Source: Paenimyroides ummariense (lineage in GTDB: Bacteria; Bacteroidota; Bacteroidia; Flavobacteriales; Flavobacteriaceae). Taken from it: a DNA stretch of 64,000 nucleotides. The stretch is from positions 100,668-164,667 of the forward strand of contig NZ_FOVI01000006.1 of assembly GCF_900115115.1 (NCBI RefSeq), given 5' to 3'. This document shows, in pieces, positions 1 to 9,079 of the stretch. The position numbers and the translations under genes were made by a program. The notes beneath the pieces are model-generated. The model was given only the letters and a program-made list of their open reading frames with translations. It was not told the origin of the DNA and did not search any database. Each line of letters starts with the position of its first letter. The first letter of the stretch is position 1.

Positions 1-333
1 GGTAATGTGGTTTCAACTTATTCTGATGATAATGGAGTTTGTCCGCACGATACTTTTGAATTTAAATCAGGAGGTATTTTGCAGAATATAGATTACAATC
101 GTAGTAACAATGCAAGCGAATGTAGCGGAGATACCATAAACGGAATTTGGAATGTTACAGGAAACACATTTAAGTTGGCATTGGGTGAAGGCGAAGATTT
201 TGAAGACAGTTTTGAAATTAAAAAACTTACAGCTGATGCTTTTGAAATTCAAAGACCCTTAACAAGAGAAGAAGCAGAAGATTACGAACTAAATGTAGTT
301 GCATTAAAATTTGTATTTAAAAAAGTTAAATAA
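1..333 (+). CDS. Lipocalin-like lipoprotein, 3' part
   Basis: The frame is open from base 1, so the gene begins outside the window; the GTG at base 7 is internal. The visible 110 residues have the alternating hydrophobic beta-strand pattern of small Bacteroidota lipocalin-like proteins. The pattern is a segment with two cysteines (VCPHDTFEF), a Trp in the motif GIWNVTGN, and a charged C-terminal strand ending KFVFKKVK. Such proteins are usually exported and lipid-anchored, but the signal sequence is not visible here. A hairpin terminator follows. The precise role is unknown; the fold call is by pattern only. Confidence 0.6.
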   Translation, partial: GNVVSTYSDDNGVCPHDTFEFKSGGILQNIDYNRSNNASECSGDTINGIWNVTGNTFKLALGEGEDFEDSFEIKKLTADAFEIQRPLTREEAEDYELNVVALKFVFKKVK

Positions 334-346
334 CACTTATTACATT

Positions 347-378
347 CGGGCTTGGTTTTTACTTAAGCCCGTATTATT
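347..378 (+). terminator. Hairpin terminator after the lipocalin-like gene
   Basis: Arms CGGGCTT (347-353) and AAGCCCG (365-371) pair perfectly over an 11-base loop. An AT-rich stretch with a TTTT run follows. Confidence 0.65.
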
Positions 379-460
379 TTAAATAACTAATGGCTGTAAA
401 ATGAATAATACTCTAAATGTAGTTGATTGAAATAAGTTATTTTAGCATAAAGAAATCAGT

Positions 461-1318
461 ATGAATATAATATATAGAAAATATAAAGCAACTAAATTGT
501 TTCTTTTTATTATCATTGCGTTATTTGTTACTAACATCGGCTATAATCAAAATAATATTGTTATAGAAACTGATCCTGTGAAAATAGCAAAGATTGAAGA
601 GTACTTAAAAAACATTGAAGTCACATTAATTCATGATCCTCAAGCAGGAGCTTTATACATCAAAAAGGCAAGTCTGCTTACAGCGCTGGGTAAATATGAA
701 GAAGCAAAAACTAACCTAACTAAAGCTATTATCCTCAATCCTGACCCTGCGGCATTATTTTTTATCTATTATAGAAGAGGTGATCTAAATTACAAATTGG
801 AGCTGTTTGAAGAAAGTATTGCCGATTTTTCTAGATCAATCGAATTACAGCCAAAATATGAATGGGCATATTTAGACAGGGGGATGGCTTTAGCAGATAC
901 AGGAAAAATGGCTGAAGCAGAAACAGATTTTCTCAAAGCACTGGAGTTAAAACCCGATTGGGGAGATGCTTTCTACTGTCTTGGTATATGTTACCAGGAT
1001 CAGGCAAAACCAGAAAAAGCAATGGATTATTTTAAGTTGGCAGTAAAAGATACCGATAATCAGTTATTATTTAAAGATAAAGCCTACAACAATATTGGAA
1101 TATTATACAATCATCAGAAAAAATACAGTGAAAGTATACCTTATTTCGATAAGGCTATTGAGTTAAATCCCAACTATTCTTTAGCATACATCAATCGTGC
1201 CGTCGCTAAGCATCAATTTAATGATACAGAGGGCGTATGTTCAGATTTGCAAAGAGCGATTGAGCTTGGTCGTGAAGATGTAAAAAGGGAATATAAAAAA
1301 TATTGTAACCCCAATTAA
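461..1318 (+). CDS. Exported or membrane-anchored TPR protein
   Basis: The 285 residues begin with a basic N-terminus and a hydrophobic segment (about residues 13-30) that serves as a signal peptide or anchor. About six tetratricopeptide repeats follow (about residues 60-275). Each carries the usual pattern, such as LGKYEEAKTNLTKAI, SIADFSRSIELQP and KYSESIPYFDKAIELNPNY. TPRs form a helical scaffold for protein binding, probably in the periplasm here. It lies alone on the plus strand among small secreted proteins. Its partner cannot be inferred. ATG at 461 is the first Met and is directly followed by the signal-like segment. Confidence 0.8.
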   Translation: MNIIYRKYKATKLFLFIIIALFVTNIGYNQNNIVIETDPVKIAKIEEYLKNIEVTLIHDPQAGALYIKKASLLTALGKYEEAKTNLTKAIILNPDPAALFFIYYRRGDLNYKLELFEESIADFSRSIELQPKYEWAYLDRGMALADTGKMAEAETDFLKALELKPDWGDAFYCLGICYQDQAKPEKAMDYFKLAVKDTDNQLLFKDKAYNNIGILYNHQKKYSESIPYFDKAIELNPNYSLAYINRAVAKHQFNDTEGVCSDLQRAIELGREDVKREYKKYCNPN

Positions 1319-1363
1319 TATAAAGATTCACATTTATATTGGGCATCATATTTATTTTGTAGA

Positions 1364-2574
1364 TTGAAGAATAATAGAAAAAAATACAAAAAATGGCTCA
1401 TTGCATTGATGATACCTTTTCCCATCTATTTTATTTGGGGTTGTTTCGGTTTTGCTGGAGCCTGGATTCCGGGAAAGTACGATGCGGATAAAAATGAATA
1501 TCACATATTTTGGGGGTTGGGCGAAGTGTTGAGCGATTGCGAAAGAGGAAATTGCAGAATAGCATTTTATACACCACCGTTTTTTAATTTTAAACATGGA
1601 CTGATTGACACAACAGGTTTTGTAGTCATTCCATTTTCATATAATTATACTGAAAATCCTTATCGATACAATCCTAATTAAATTTTTGCCAGAGGTAGTA
1701 ATGGAAAACAAGGTGTCATCAATCGGAAAAATGAAATAGTTGTTCCTTTTGAATACGACCGTCAAATAAGAAAAGAGAAAACGAAAGAAAACCAAATCAA
1801 TCTAATTTCTCCAACGGAGATTTTGCTTTATCAAAAGGAGAAAATTTTGCATTGTTTGATAGTTTGGGAAAACAGATTCTTCCTTCGGAATATTCGAAAA
1901 TAAATCTGATTTGGAATCGTGAAAACAAAAGACAATACATCTTAGCAGACAAAGGAACTTACTGTTATTTCGTTTTAAATAACGGTAAGAAAGTAAAACA
2001 TGATTTCATCATGGAAAAAGCATATTTATTTAATCATGAACGGAAAGATGTTTTTGTTCAGGGTGTACAATCCAAAGATTTGGACCGAAATCTTTGGACA
2101 ATAGAAACCTATTCTAAAAATCCCTGCCGCATCCCAAATCCCGATACAAGAATAATCATCAACAATATGAAAAACCTGCCTATTTATCAAGGTTTGTTTG
2201 ACAGTTTGGGGCAAGCTGTTCTGTCTTTGGAATACGACAATATAACATTTGGGAAAAATACGGATTATGCCATTGCATCAAAAGAAAAAAGGGTTGGTGT
2301 TTATGATATTGTGAACAAAAAATGGATAATCCCGGTGAGATACGAAGAGGTTTGCGGCATCAATTCCGAACTTCCGTTATATAAAGCATGGATTAACAAA
2401 GAAAAACACAAAGTTGATTATTACGATTACAGTGGAAACTTGATTTTATCGTCGGATATTTTTATTCAGAGTTTCAATTATCAAGATGGAAAGATTTTGT
2501 TCTACAAAAATGGAAATACTTATAAGATGTATTACAACAAAGAAAAACAAAAAATCACTTGGTACAAACTATGA
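1364..2574 (+). pseudogene. WG-repeat protein, broken by a stop and a frameshift
   Basis: Two open segments together encode one WG-repeat (KWG) protein. The first (1364-1681, TTG start, no ATG available) has a membrane segment and a repeat with GLIDTTGFVVIPFSYNY. It ends at TAA 1679-1681. The same frame then continues with GKQGVINRKNEIVVPFEY, another WG repeat. Between about 1766 and 1800, in a run rich in A, homology moves to frame 1 (SNGDFALSKGENFALFDSLG) and continues to 2574. It thus has a poor start, an in-frame stop and one frameshift. Decay is more likely than two sequencing errors plus a rare start, but errors are not excluded. The 3' segment (from 1852) could still be translated. Confidence 0.75.
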
Positions 2575-2768
2575 GAGCAAAGAAATGGATAATCCTTATT
2601 CTTGTGGCAACTGTTTCTTTTTTAATTGGTAGCTACATAGAGAAAATTTATGGATTCGACCCGCCTTATATTTACTTCTATACAGGTTTTGTAATGAAGT
2701 TCGTTGCTATATTAGTAGGGATAATTGCCACGCTGCTTTTAGTAATTAATATTATTAAGCAAAAATAA
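2571..2768 (+). CDS. Small two-helix membrane protein
   Basis: This 65-residue protein starts at ATG 2571, overlapping the stop of the WG-repeat reading frame as ATGA. That implies co-translation in the original arrangement. Two hydrophobic helices are visible (about residues 5-22 and 38-60), joined by a short loop containing Tyr and Pro. A Met-free extension to TTG 2559 is possible but less likely. No family is recognised; it may be a membrane partner of the WG-repeat protein. Confidence 0.6.
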   Translation: MRAKKWIILILVATVSFLIGSYIEKIYGFDPPYIYFYTGFVMKFVAILVGIIATLLLVINIIKQK

Positions 2769-2858
2769 TAACTCTCCATACACACTAATAATTTCTGTTC
2801 TAGTTAGCTAAAGTCAAATAAAATAACAGAAAAATATTCACTTAACCTATACATAATT

Positions 2859-3158
2859 ATGAAAAAAACAGCCCTTATTTTATTGATTTATTTTGCCGTT
2901 TATTTGCTGATTATCATTGTTAATTGGATAGGCATTTACTTACCCCAGTCTCGCACTGGCGTTGCAGAAGGAGCATCGGGATTAGGCAGAAATATTGCAT
3001 CACTTTTTTTCGGGGTATGCAGTTTTATTACTCTTGTTAGTGGAGTATGGAGTTTTTATTTATTCAAAAACCCTCAATTTATCAGTGCGGTACAAATAGT
3101 TATACTTGTTGTATTAGCGGTTTTCAGTGTTGGTCTGTTGCTTTATATCTTTGGTTAA
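2859..3158 (+). CDS. Small three-helix membrane protein
   Basis: The protein has 99 residues with hydrophobic helices at about residues 5-25, 45-66 and 76-98. A polar loop with glycines (GVAEGASGLGRN) lies between the first two. The start ATG 2859 is followed by a Lys-rich N-terminus, which predicts the N-terminus in the cytoplasm. The next gene starts 4 bases after the stop, so the two are probably co-transcribed. No function is recognised. Confidence 0.6.
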   Translation: MKKTALILLIYFAVYLLIIIVNWIGIYLPQSRTGVAEGASGLGRNIASLFFGVCSFITLVSGVWSFYLFKNPQFISAVQIVILVVLAVFSVGLLLYIFG

Positions 3159-3162
3159 TATT

Positions 3163-3978
3163 ATGAAAAAGATGACATACATTATTGCAGGAATATTGGC
3201 GCTTATTATTTTAATAATCGTAGACAGCGATGCTAGTAGAGCAAAAACAAATGTCTTTGTAACTAACCTCTTCCATGACTCAAAAATACCTGATGAATAT
3301 AAACATTATAAAGACATAGACACCGAAGAAACCATCGTATCGGACAAGTATGAAATGAAAATGATTTTTGATGATCACTATTATTTTTATCCTTTAGGAT
3401 ATATCGTCACACCACAAAATAATATTACCATTTTGGAAAAGAGCCGTCTAAAAAACCAACCTTTTACCTTGACTTTTTATGAATACGATGAAAATGGTAA
3501 TCTATCAGATACTTTGGTACGTCCTCTTGAAGACCATAACGAGCAATACGAGGAAGCTGCTTATCGAACTAAAATCAATAAACCGGAGTTTAAAATAACC
3601 CCACGCCATTTCCAAAAAACAAAAAAGGTAGCAATTTACGGCGGCGGAGGCGGATACGGAAACGGTTCGGGAAGACATTCTACACAATGGATAGGAGAAT
3701 TGTTTTTTGATGTGATTTTAAACGAAGAAACTTTACACTTAAAACAAAGCTTTCTCTTGTCTGAAACTGCCGATAAATTAAAAGAATTTATAATAGACGA
3801 AAAATCTATCGGAGGTACTTTAGCAAGGTATCATACCTATTCGGACGGAAAATCAGAACATATTAAAATTGATGGAGAAGCTGTTCAAAACATTTCTTAT
3901 TCTTGCTACGATTTCCAGAATTATCAACTTTTTAAGATAAATGAAGGTGGAAGACTTTATATGATTAAAAAGAAATAA
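3163..3978 (+). CDS. Membrane-anchored or exported protein of unknown function
   Basis: The chosen start is ATG 3163, just after the previous stop; a longer open frame to 3127 has no better start. The 271-residue product has one N-terminal hydrophobic segment (about residues 5-20). A beta-rich, charged domain follows. A notable segment near residue 160 is glycine-rich (YGGGGGYGNGSGRHSTQW). It precedes a WIGELFFDVIL strand. No catalytic motif is seen. The layout suggests an envelope protein facing the periplasm. It belongs to the run of small exported proteins in bases 1-6460. Confidence 0.55.
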   Translation: MKKMTYIIAGILALIILIIVDSDASRAKTNVFVTNLFHDSKIPDEYKHYKDIDTEETIVSDKYEMKMIFDDHYYFYPLGYIVTPQNNITILEKSRLKNQPFTLTFYEYDENGNLSDTLVRPLEDHNEQYEEAAYRTKINKPEFKITPRHFQKTKKVAIYGGGGGYGNGSGRHSTQWIGELFFDVILNEETLHLKQSFLLSETADKLKEFIIDEKSIGGTLARYHTYSDGKSEHIKIDGEAVQNISYSCYDFQNYQLFKINEGGRLYMIKKK

Positions 3979-4132
3979 AAAAGTATAATCGCACAATATA
4001 TTTTCTTAAAACGAGTTGATTACCAGATGGATATGAAATATTTTCAAAATAAAACAGGTTTTTCAATTGAATATTAGCAAAAATAAAATGCTTTGGGTTT
4101 GAAAAGTTAATTGAACAAAACAACATCAATAA

Positions 4133-4729
4133 ATGAAAAAATATTTTCTATACATACTCGCTACATTTTGTTGTACAAATGTATTTACACAAGAAAAGCT
4201 TGTAAAAGACATTGATTTTGATAGTATAAACGATACAATATATTTTGATAAAGACAATAGATTAATTATCAGTCAATTGTCCTCTATAAATTTTAAACCA
4301 GTGCATAGTTTACCAATTGACGGATTAGAATACGCTGATAATTATTACATAAAAGAAAGCAAAAACGGATTTGAATTTGCGATTGAATTTGGGCGTTATG
4401 GCGTGGCGAGTCAATTTAAATATGAGAAAAGAACAAAACGTATACGCCTGATAGGAATGCGACGTCGTGAAAGTGATATAAATTGGTACGGAGCAAACGG
4501 CTCTTCCAGTGTAAATCTACTTACCAATAAATACATAGGTAATTGGCAGTATAATGACAAAGAACAAAGCGAACAATGGGTAGAAATGCCCGTTATTAAA
4601 AGTAAAATGTATTTTTTTAAAACGTATCTCGAAGATTTTGATGAAACGGTTTATAACGATTATGACAACAGATGTACTTCACTTTTCGTGAAGTATAAAA
4701 ACATACATAAAGATAAATTTAAAAAATGA
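4133..4729 (+). CDS. Secreted protein of unknown function
   Basis: The product has 198 residues with a clear signal peptide (about residues 1-19, ending VFTQ). The mature part is rich in aromatic and charged residues and has a central basic patch (KRTKRIRLIGMRRRE). No family is recognised. Its stop codon overlaps the start of the next gene in an ATGA arrangement (4726-4729), so the two were probably made together. The pairing of a secreted protein with a YwqK-type repeat protein is the only functional hint. Confidence 0.6.
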   Translation: MKKYFLYILATFCCTNVFTQEKLVKDIDFDSINDTIYFDKDNRLIISQLSSINFKPVHSLPIDGLEYADNYYIKESKNGFEFAIEFGRYGVASQFKYEKRTKRIRLIGMRRRESDINWYGANGSSSVNLLTNKYIGNWQYNDKEQSEQWVEMPVIKSKMYFFKTYLEDFDETVYNDYDNRCTSLFVKYKNIHKDKFKK

Positions 4730-5444
4730 AAAAAATAATACGTTTCACTTTGCTTTTAATTTCAAGTTGCGCATCAGCACAGTTAAAAACTGAACTTGAA
4801 GGGAAAACTTTTATAACAAAGATTGGATCTGTATGCGAAGAAACCAATGTCCCTGATGCTTGTGCAGGATACAATACTTATTTCGAGATAACTTTTAATG
4901 AACAAAATGCCATTATTTTTGAAAAAGGAATTAGCAGTTGCAAAGAACTACGTTATAGCAACACTTATACTACAGAATGGATGTTTGAAGAGCAAAATAA
5001 AATTATCTTAAAAAATGTAGAACCACATTATGATGACGGACAAAAAATATTCGTTGACAATATTTTAATTTTTGAAGACAATAAACTTACCGCAAAACCA
5101 GAAAATAAATATTACGGTGAATATGTTTTTGAAATATTACCCCAAAAAAGCAAAAATCAGGACGAGAAAAGTAAACTCAAAGATTTGCTTGCCATGCAAC
5201 AATTAAAAGAAATAGGAAGAATGAATGTGGCGACCGCATAGGCAAGTGGAAATTTTATTATCCGAATGGGAAATTATACTCAAAAGGTAATTTTGGAATG
5301 TCTGGTGAATGGATTGGACGGTGGAAATTTTATCATAAAAATAAAAAATTAAAAGCTAATGGAAATTATGAAGATGGAAACAAAATAGGCGAATGGAAAT
5401 ATTATGATGAACAAGGCAACCTAATAAAAACAGAAAAATATTGA
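4726..5444 (+). pseudogene. Lipocalin-like plus MORN/YwqK protein, frameshifted
   Basis: The first frame (4726-5241) has a signal peptide, then a lipocalin-like domain (paired Cys in SVCEETNVPDACAGY). It then enters a MORN-type repeat at LKEIGRMN and stops at 5239-5241. The repeat continues in another frame from 5223: ECGDRIGKWKFYYPNGK, then GEWIGRWKFY and GEWKYY. It ends at TGA 5442-5444, one base before the next ATG. The shift falls in a short AATG tandem (about 5219-5228). Loss of one AATG unit would explain it exactly. The intact protein would have about 240 residues, with repeats of the type annotated as YwqK-family antitoxin. A sequencing error is possible. Confidence 0.75.
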
Positions 5445-5445
5445 T

Positions 5446-6459
5446 ATGAAAAAGTTACTCATTTTAACAGTAATACTCTTTACCAGCATTTTTGCTTTAG
5501 GGCAAAATCAAACAGAGGCAATTAAAATAGCACCAGAGACCAATAATGAAAAAACGGGAAATACCTATATTACCTACAAAAACGGTAAAATCAAAGAATC
5601 GGGTAAATATGACCAAAACGGTAAACAAACCGGCGAATGGAAGTTTTATACCCAAAGTGGAGATTTAGAAAGTATCGGACAATACGCAAACGGTGAAAAA
5701 CACGGTGAATGGAATGATTATTACTCGAATGGAAAACTCTTGCGAACCGGTAACTATCAGAATGGAAAGCAAATAGGTGAATGGAAAACCTACCATGTAA
5801 ACGGGCAATTGGCTTCGGTTGTAAAATATACCAATGGAAAACAAATAGGCAAAACAGAATTATACAACTTACAAGGCAAAAACACCACCCAAAAAGCGTT
5901 AGACAATGAAATAAAATACCTAATGAAAGTCGAGTTTAAAAAATTCTATACCTCGCTCCAGCAAAAGAACTTTGATCAAGCCGTAAATTTTGTATCGGAA
6001 GATTACCTTGAAGCCACTCGGTTTTCAAAAGAGCAAATGAAAAATATGCTTCAAAGCAATTTTGATAATTGGGAAATCCTTCCAGATTTAAAAGTTGTGT
6101 TGAAAGAAATTGAAACAACAAAACCAAAAAAAATCATCAAGCAAGGAAATAAAACTTTTGGAGTTTTAGAAGCCATAATGAATTTTGAAATGACCGTAAC
6201 CGGAAATTACAGTAAAAAAGAAATCGCAAGCACTGTTGGTTTAATCGAAACCATAGGAAAAGATCGTTACAAAATGGGTGAAATGTTGCAAAAAGAAGGT
6301 GTAACTGTAATTTATATAAAGGATAAAAGATTGGTTGCTGCCATTTACGATTATTCAACACAAAAAGTACGTTTTGCAATGGCAGAAATGGGCTTGAAAT
6401 ATAGTTTTCAACAATTTCTACCAAAAGAAATTATTGAAGAAATGAAAAATCAATTATAA
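5446..6459 (+). CDS. Secreted MORN-repeat (YwqK-type) protein
   Basis: The product has 337 residues. A signal peptide (about 1-19, ending FALGQ) is followed by MORN-like repeats at about residues 42-125, with the motifs GEWKFYTQSG, GEWNDYYSNGK and GEWKTYHVNGQ. A separate C-terminal domain (about 155-337) begins EFKKFYTSLQQKNFDQAV and resembles small alpha+beta accessory domains. I do not recognise it firmly. MORN repeats of this type occur in proteins annotated as YwqK-family antitoxins, but in Bacteroidota most are exported and of unknown role. It starts one base after the broken MORN frame, which suggests a tandem duplication. Confidence 0.75.
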   Translation: MKKLLILTVILFTSIFALGQNQTEAIKIAPETNNEKTGNTYITYKNGKIKESGKYDQNGKQTGEWKFYTQSGDLESIGQYANGEKHGEWNDYYSNGKLLRTGNYQNGKQIGEWKTYHVNGQLASVVKYTNGKQIGKTELYNLQGKNTTQKALDNEIKYLMKVEFKKFYTSLQQKNFDQAVNFVSEDYLEATRFSKEQMKNMLQSNFDNWEILPDLKVVLKEIETTKPKKIIKQGNKTFGVLEAIMNFEMTVTGNYSKKEIASTVGLIETIGKDRYKMGEMLQKEGVTVIYIKDKRLVAAIYDYSTQKVRFAMAEMGLKYSFQQFLPKEIIEEMKNQL

Positions 6460-6526
6460 CTATAAGAATATCAACTTTTAGTTAAAAAATCATTTGTTAA
6501 TAATTCACTATATTATTAATTAAAAA

Positions 6527-6557
6527 TTTGTAAGTTTCAAAAAAAAAATTATATTTG
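6527..6557 (+). promoter_or_regulatory. Canonical Bacteroidota promoter
   Basis: TTTG (6527-6530), exactly 19 bases, then TATATTTG (6550-6557) matches the Bacteroidota primary sigma factor consensus TTTG-N19-TAnnTTTG without mismatch. It lies 24 bases before the ATG of the lipoprotein at 6582. This also argues against the TTG start six bases upstream of that ATG. Confidence 0.8.
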
Positions 6558-6581
6558 ATATAAATAATTAAAATATTGTAT

Positions 6582-6989
6582 ATGAAAAAATTAGTGTTAT
6601 CAGCATTATTCGCATCAACTATGTTAGTAGTATCTTGTGACAAAAAGAAAGGTGTTGAAGAAACAACAACTACAGAAACAGAAACAACTGTAGATCCTGC
6701 AACAGAAACGCAGACAACAACTACCACCACAGAAACTACTTTAGAAGTACCTAAATTTAGTTCTCCGGAAGCACAAAAAATGGCAGAAGAATATACTGCT
6801 TATGTAAAAGAATCAATGGAAGCAGCAAAATCTGGAGATGCTGCAAAAATTCAAGAATTACAAGCGAAAGCTGCTGAGTGGACTAAAAAACAAACAGAAT
6901 TAGCTGCAAAATTAACACCGGAAGATGTTAAGTTATGGCAAGAATACGCTATGAAATTGGCTCAGCAACAACAAGCTCCAATTAAATAG
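6582..6989 (+). CDS. Thr/Glu-rich lipoprotein
   Basis: The product has 135 residues. A lipoprotein signal ends at the lipobox LVVSC (Cys about residue 19), followed by a Thr/Glu-rich linker (about 25-55). A helical domain (about 58-135) carries EAQKMAEEYTAYVKESMEAA. It is related to the next gene in domain plan and in the helical motif (EA..FA.EY..FV there). The lipid anchor places it at the envelope. Translation from ATG 6582 puts a perfect promoter directly upstream. Role unknown; the repeated domain suggests a small family of stress or structural lipoproteins. Confidence 0.8.
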   Translation: MKKLVLSALFASTMLVVSCDKKKGVEETTTTETETTVDPATETQTTTTTTETTLEVPKFSSPEAQKMAEEYTAYVKESMEAAKSGDAAKIQELQAKAAEWTKKQTELAAKLTPEDVKLWQEYAMKLAQQQQAPIK

Positions 6990-7013
6990 TAAAACAAATT
7001 TTTCTAAATTTTA

Positions 7014-7042
7014 AGACACAGTGTTTGCTGTGTCTTTTTTTT
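7014..7042 (+). terminator. Rho-independent terminator
   Basis: AGACACAG (7014-7021) pairs with CTGTGTCT (7028-7035) over a 6-base loop and is followed by a long T run. It closes the transcript of the lipoprotein gene at 6582. Confidence 0.9.
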
Positions 7043-7099
7043 TGCAATTGTATTTTGTTTTTTACTACATTTATAAATCAAATAGTAAAATTAATTAAT

Positions 7100-7480
7100 A
7101 TGAAAAAGATAGTTTATCCCATGTTATTGTCGGCAGTATTGTTGACAGCATGTAAAAAAGAAGAAAACAAAATTCAGGAACCAATGACCGATCCGCCGGT
7201 TGAAAATTCTAACGAAGTACAACAGAATACGGTAGAAGATGTTGTTGCTGTTCCAAAGTTTCAGTACGCCGAAGCAGATCAGTTTGCGCAAGAATACAGC
7301 AAGTTTGTTAACGATTTTAAAACAGCTACAGCAAATAACGATTCTGAAGCTTTAAAAACGTTAGGTCCTAAATTAAACGAATACCAAAAAAGAGGTGTTG
7401 AATTGGCTAAACGCGTTCCGCAAGACGAAGCGGTTGCTTTTCAAGATTTCTTAAACAGATTAGAATCTTACATTAAATAA
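7100..7480 (+). CDS. Small lipoprotein, relative of the preceding one
   Basis: ATG 7100 is the start of choice; the longer open frame from 7025 runs through the upstream terminator's T run. The product has 126 residues. The lipobox is LLTAC (Cys about 18). An acidic Pro/Glu-rich linker and a helical domain follow, with YAEADQFAQEYSKFVNDFK and KRGVELAKRVPQDEAVAFQDF. The domain aligns by eye with that of the upstream lipoprotein. Duplication is the simplest explanation. A shared bidirectional terminator separates it from the minus-strand gene that follows. Confidence 0.8.
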   Translation: MKKIVYPMLLSAVLLTACKKEENKIQEPMTDPPVENSNEVQQNTVEDVVAVPKFQYAEADQFAQEYSKFVNDFKTATANNDSEALKTLGPKLNEYQKRGVELAKRVPQDEAVAFQDFLNRLESYIK

Positions 7481-7505
7481 AAATAGAGCCTTATGGCTCT
7501 ATTTT
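7480..7505. terminator. Bidirectional terminator
   Basis: AAAATAGAGCC (7480-7490) pairs with GGCTCTATTTT (7495-7505) over a four-base loop. It sits between converging genes and overlaps the stop codon region of the minus-strand nitrilase gene. Confidence 0.85.
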
Positions 7506-9022
7506 AGTTTTCTCAATTTATACAAATCCAAGCGTCGGTCTTTTTTAATACGCACACTTCCCAATTCGTGCAATTCTTTTAAAGCATTTAATTCTACATC
7601 AACAATCAAGGTCATTTCGGTATTTGGTGTAGCTTCTGCCTTTACGCCATTGTTAGGAAAAGCAAAATCAGACGGCGTAAAAACCGCCGCCTGTCCGTAC
7701 TGAATATCCATGTTGTTTACTTTTGGTAAATTTCCTACGCAACCGGTAATTGCCACATAACATTCGTTTTCAATAGCGCGCGCCTGTGCACAACTACGTA
7801 CACGGGTGTATCCGTTTTGGGTATCGGTTAAATAAGGTACAAACAAAATTTCCATTCCGTCTTCGCTCATAATACGCGATAATTCGGGAAACTCCACATC
7901 ATAACAAATAATAATTCCGATTTTTCCACAATCGGTATCAAACGTCTGTATCACATCGCCGCCCTGCATTCCCCAATACAAACGTTCGTTAGGTGTAATA
8001 TGTATTTTTCGATACATTTCAGACGATCCATCTCGTTTGCATAAAAAACCAACGTTATATAGCACATTATCTTCTAAATAGGGCATGCTGCCGGTAATGA
8101 TATTGATGTTGTACTGAATAGCTAATTCCTGAAAACGCTTGTGAATGGTATCGGTATATTTTGATAATTCACGAATTGCTTCAGATTCTGACAAATGATT
8201 GTAATCTGCCATTAACGGAGCAACAAACAATTCGGGAAAGGTTGCAAAATCGCTTTCGTAGCCTGAAACGGCATCGATAAAAAATTCTGCCTGATCAAAA
8301 AATTCCTCTAAATTATTCAGTGGACGCATTTGCCATTGGATCAAACCTAAACGAACCACACTTTTCTTGGCGTTGATTAAAACAGGCGATTTATCGTACG
8401 AAATATTGTTCCATTCCAATAAAACGGCGTAGTCACGAGAATCGCGATCGCCTTCTAAATAATTGCGCAGTAATCTTTTTATATGAAAATCGTTGTTAAC
8501 CTGAAATGAAATGACCGGATCATGGATTTCTTTGGTTTTAACCCGATCTAAATATTGTTTGGGCGTGAGTTCTTTGGAGTAATTGTGATAATTTGGAATT
8601 CGGCCGGCAAAAATTATCGACTTTAAATTCAGTTGTTCACACAATTCTTTTCGTACATCATACAAACGGCGACCTAAGCGCAAACCACGGTAATTCGGGT
8701 GGATGAATATATCGATCCCATACAACACATCGCCATCGGGGTTATGCGCGTTGAATTTACTGTCGGTAACAATATCGTTGTATTTGTGGTTTGATAGTGC
8801 CAAACTTTCATCTACAATCAACGACAAAGCTGCGCCAACAACCACATCGTCAACCACAATAACAATTTGTCCTTCGGGAAAAACTTTCAATAATCGACGG
8901 ATTTCTTCTTTTTTCCAATACGGATCTTCCACACCTTCTTCGTACGCTTGAAGCATGGAATTTTTTAATTCTATATAATCTTCAATTTCTAAATTGCGGA
9001 GTTCTACTTTATTAATCTGCAT
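7499..9022 (-). CDS. GNAT acetyltransferase fused to a nitrilase-family hydrolase
   Basis: The protein has 507 residues. The N-terminal part (about 1-200) is a GNAT domain with the acetyl-CoA loop region IHPNYRGLRLGRRLYD. The C-terminal part (about 220-500) is a carbon-nitrogen hydrolase with the expected Glu (TFPELFV), Lys (YRKIHIT) and Cys (IGIIICYDVEFPE) triad. This fusion is a known arrangement in bacteria. It probably hydrolyses an amide and/or acylates an amine in the cytoplasm, but the substrate is not known. All catalytic residues are present. It is transcribed alone, convergent with the lipoprotein genes. Confidence 0.92.
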   Translation of the reverse strand: MQINKVELRNLEIEDYIELKNSMLQAYEEGVEDPYWKKEEIRRLLKVFPEGQIVIVVDDVVVGAALSLIVDESLALSNHKYNDIVTDSKFNAHNPDGDVLYGIDIFIHPNYRGLRLGRRLYDVRKELCEQLNLKSIIFAGRIPNYHNYSKELTPKQYLDRVKTKEIHDPVISFQVNNDFHIKRLLRNYLEGDRDSRDYAVLLEWNNISYDKSPVLINAKKSVVRLGLIQWQMRPLNNLEEFFDQAEFFIDAVSGYESDFATFPELFVAPLMADYNHLSESEAIRELSKYTDTIHKRFQELAIQYNINIITGSMPYLEDNVLYNVGFLCKRDGSSEMYRKIHITPNERLYWGMQGGDVIQTFDTDCGKIGIIICYDVEFPELSRIMSEDGMEILFVPYLTDTQNGYTRVRSCAQARAIENECYVAITGCVGNLPKVNNMDIQYGQAAVFTPSDFAFPNNGVKAEATPNTEMTLIVDVELNALKELHELGSVRIKKDRRLDLYKLRKLK

Positions 9023-9079
9023 TCTTTCTCGTGAATTTTTCCCTTAAATTATGAAAAAAGTATGAGTAAGTTCTTAAAA

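Noticed and set aside
1..6460. Part of a type VI or Rhs toxin locus
   Set aside because: No structural secretion gene or toxin is within the window; the idea remains only a prompt to look upstream.
8703..8951. Plus-strand ORF inside the GNAT-nitrilase gene
   Set aside because: It lies fully inside a well-supported gene and shows no motif.
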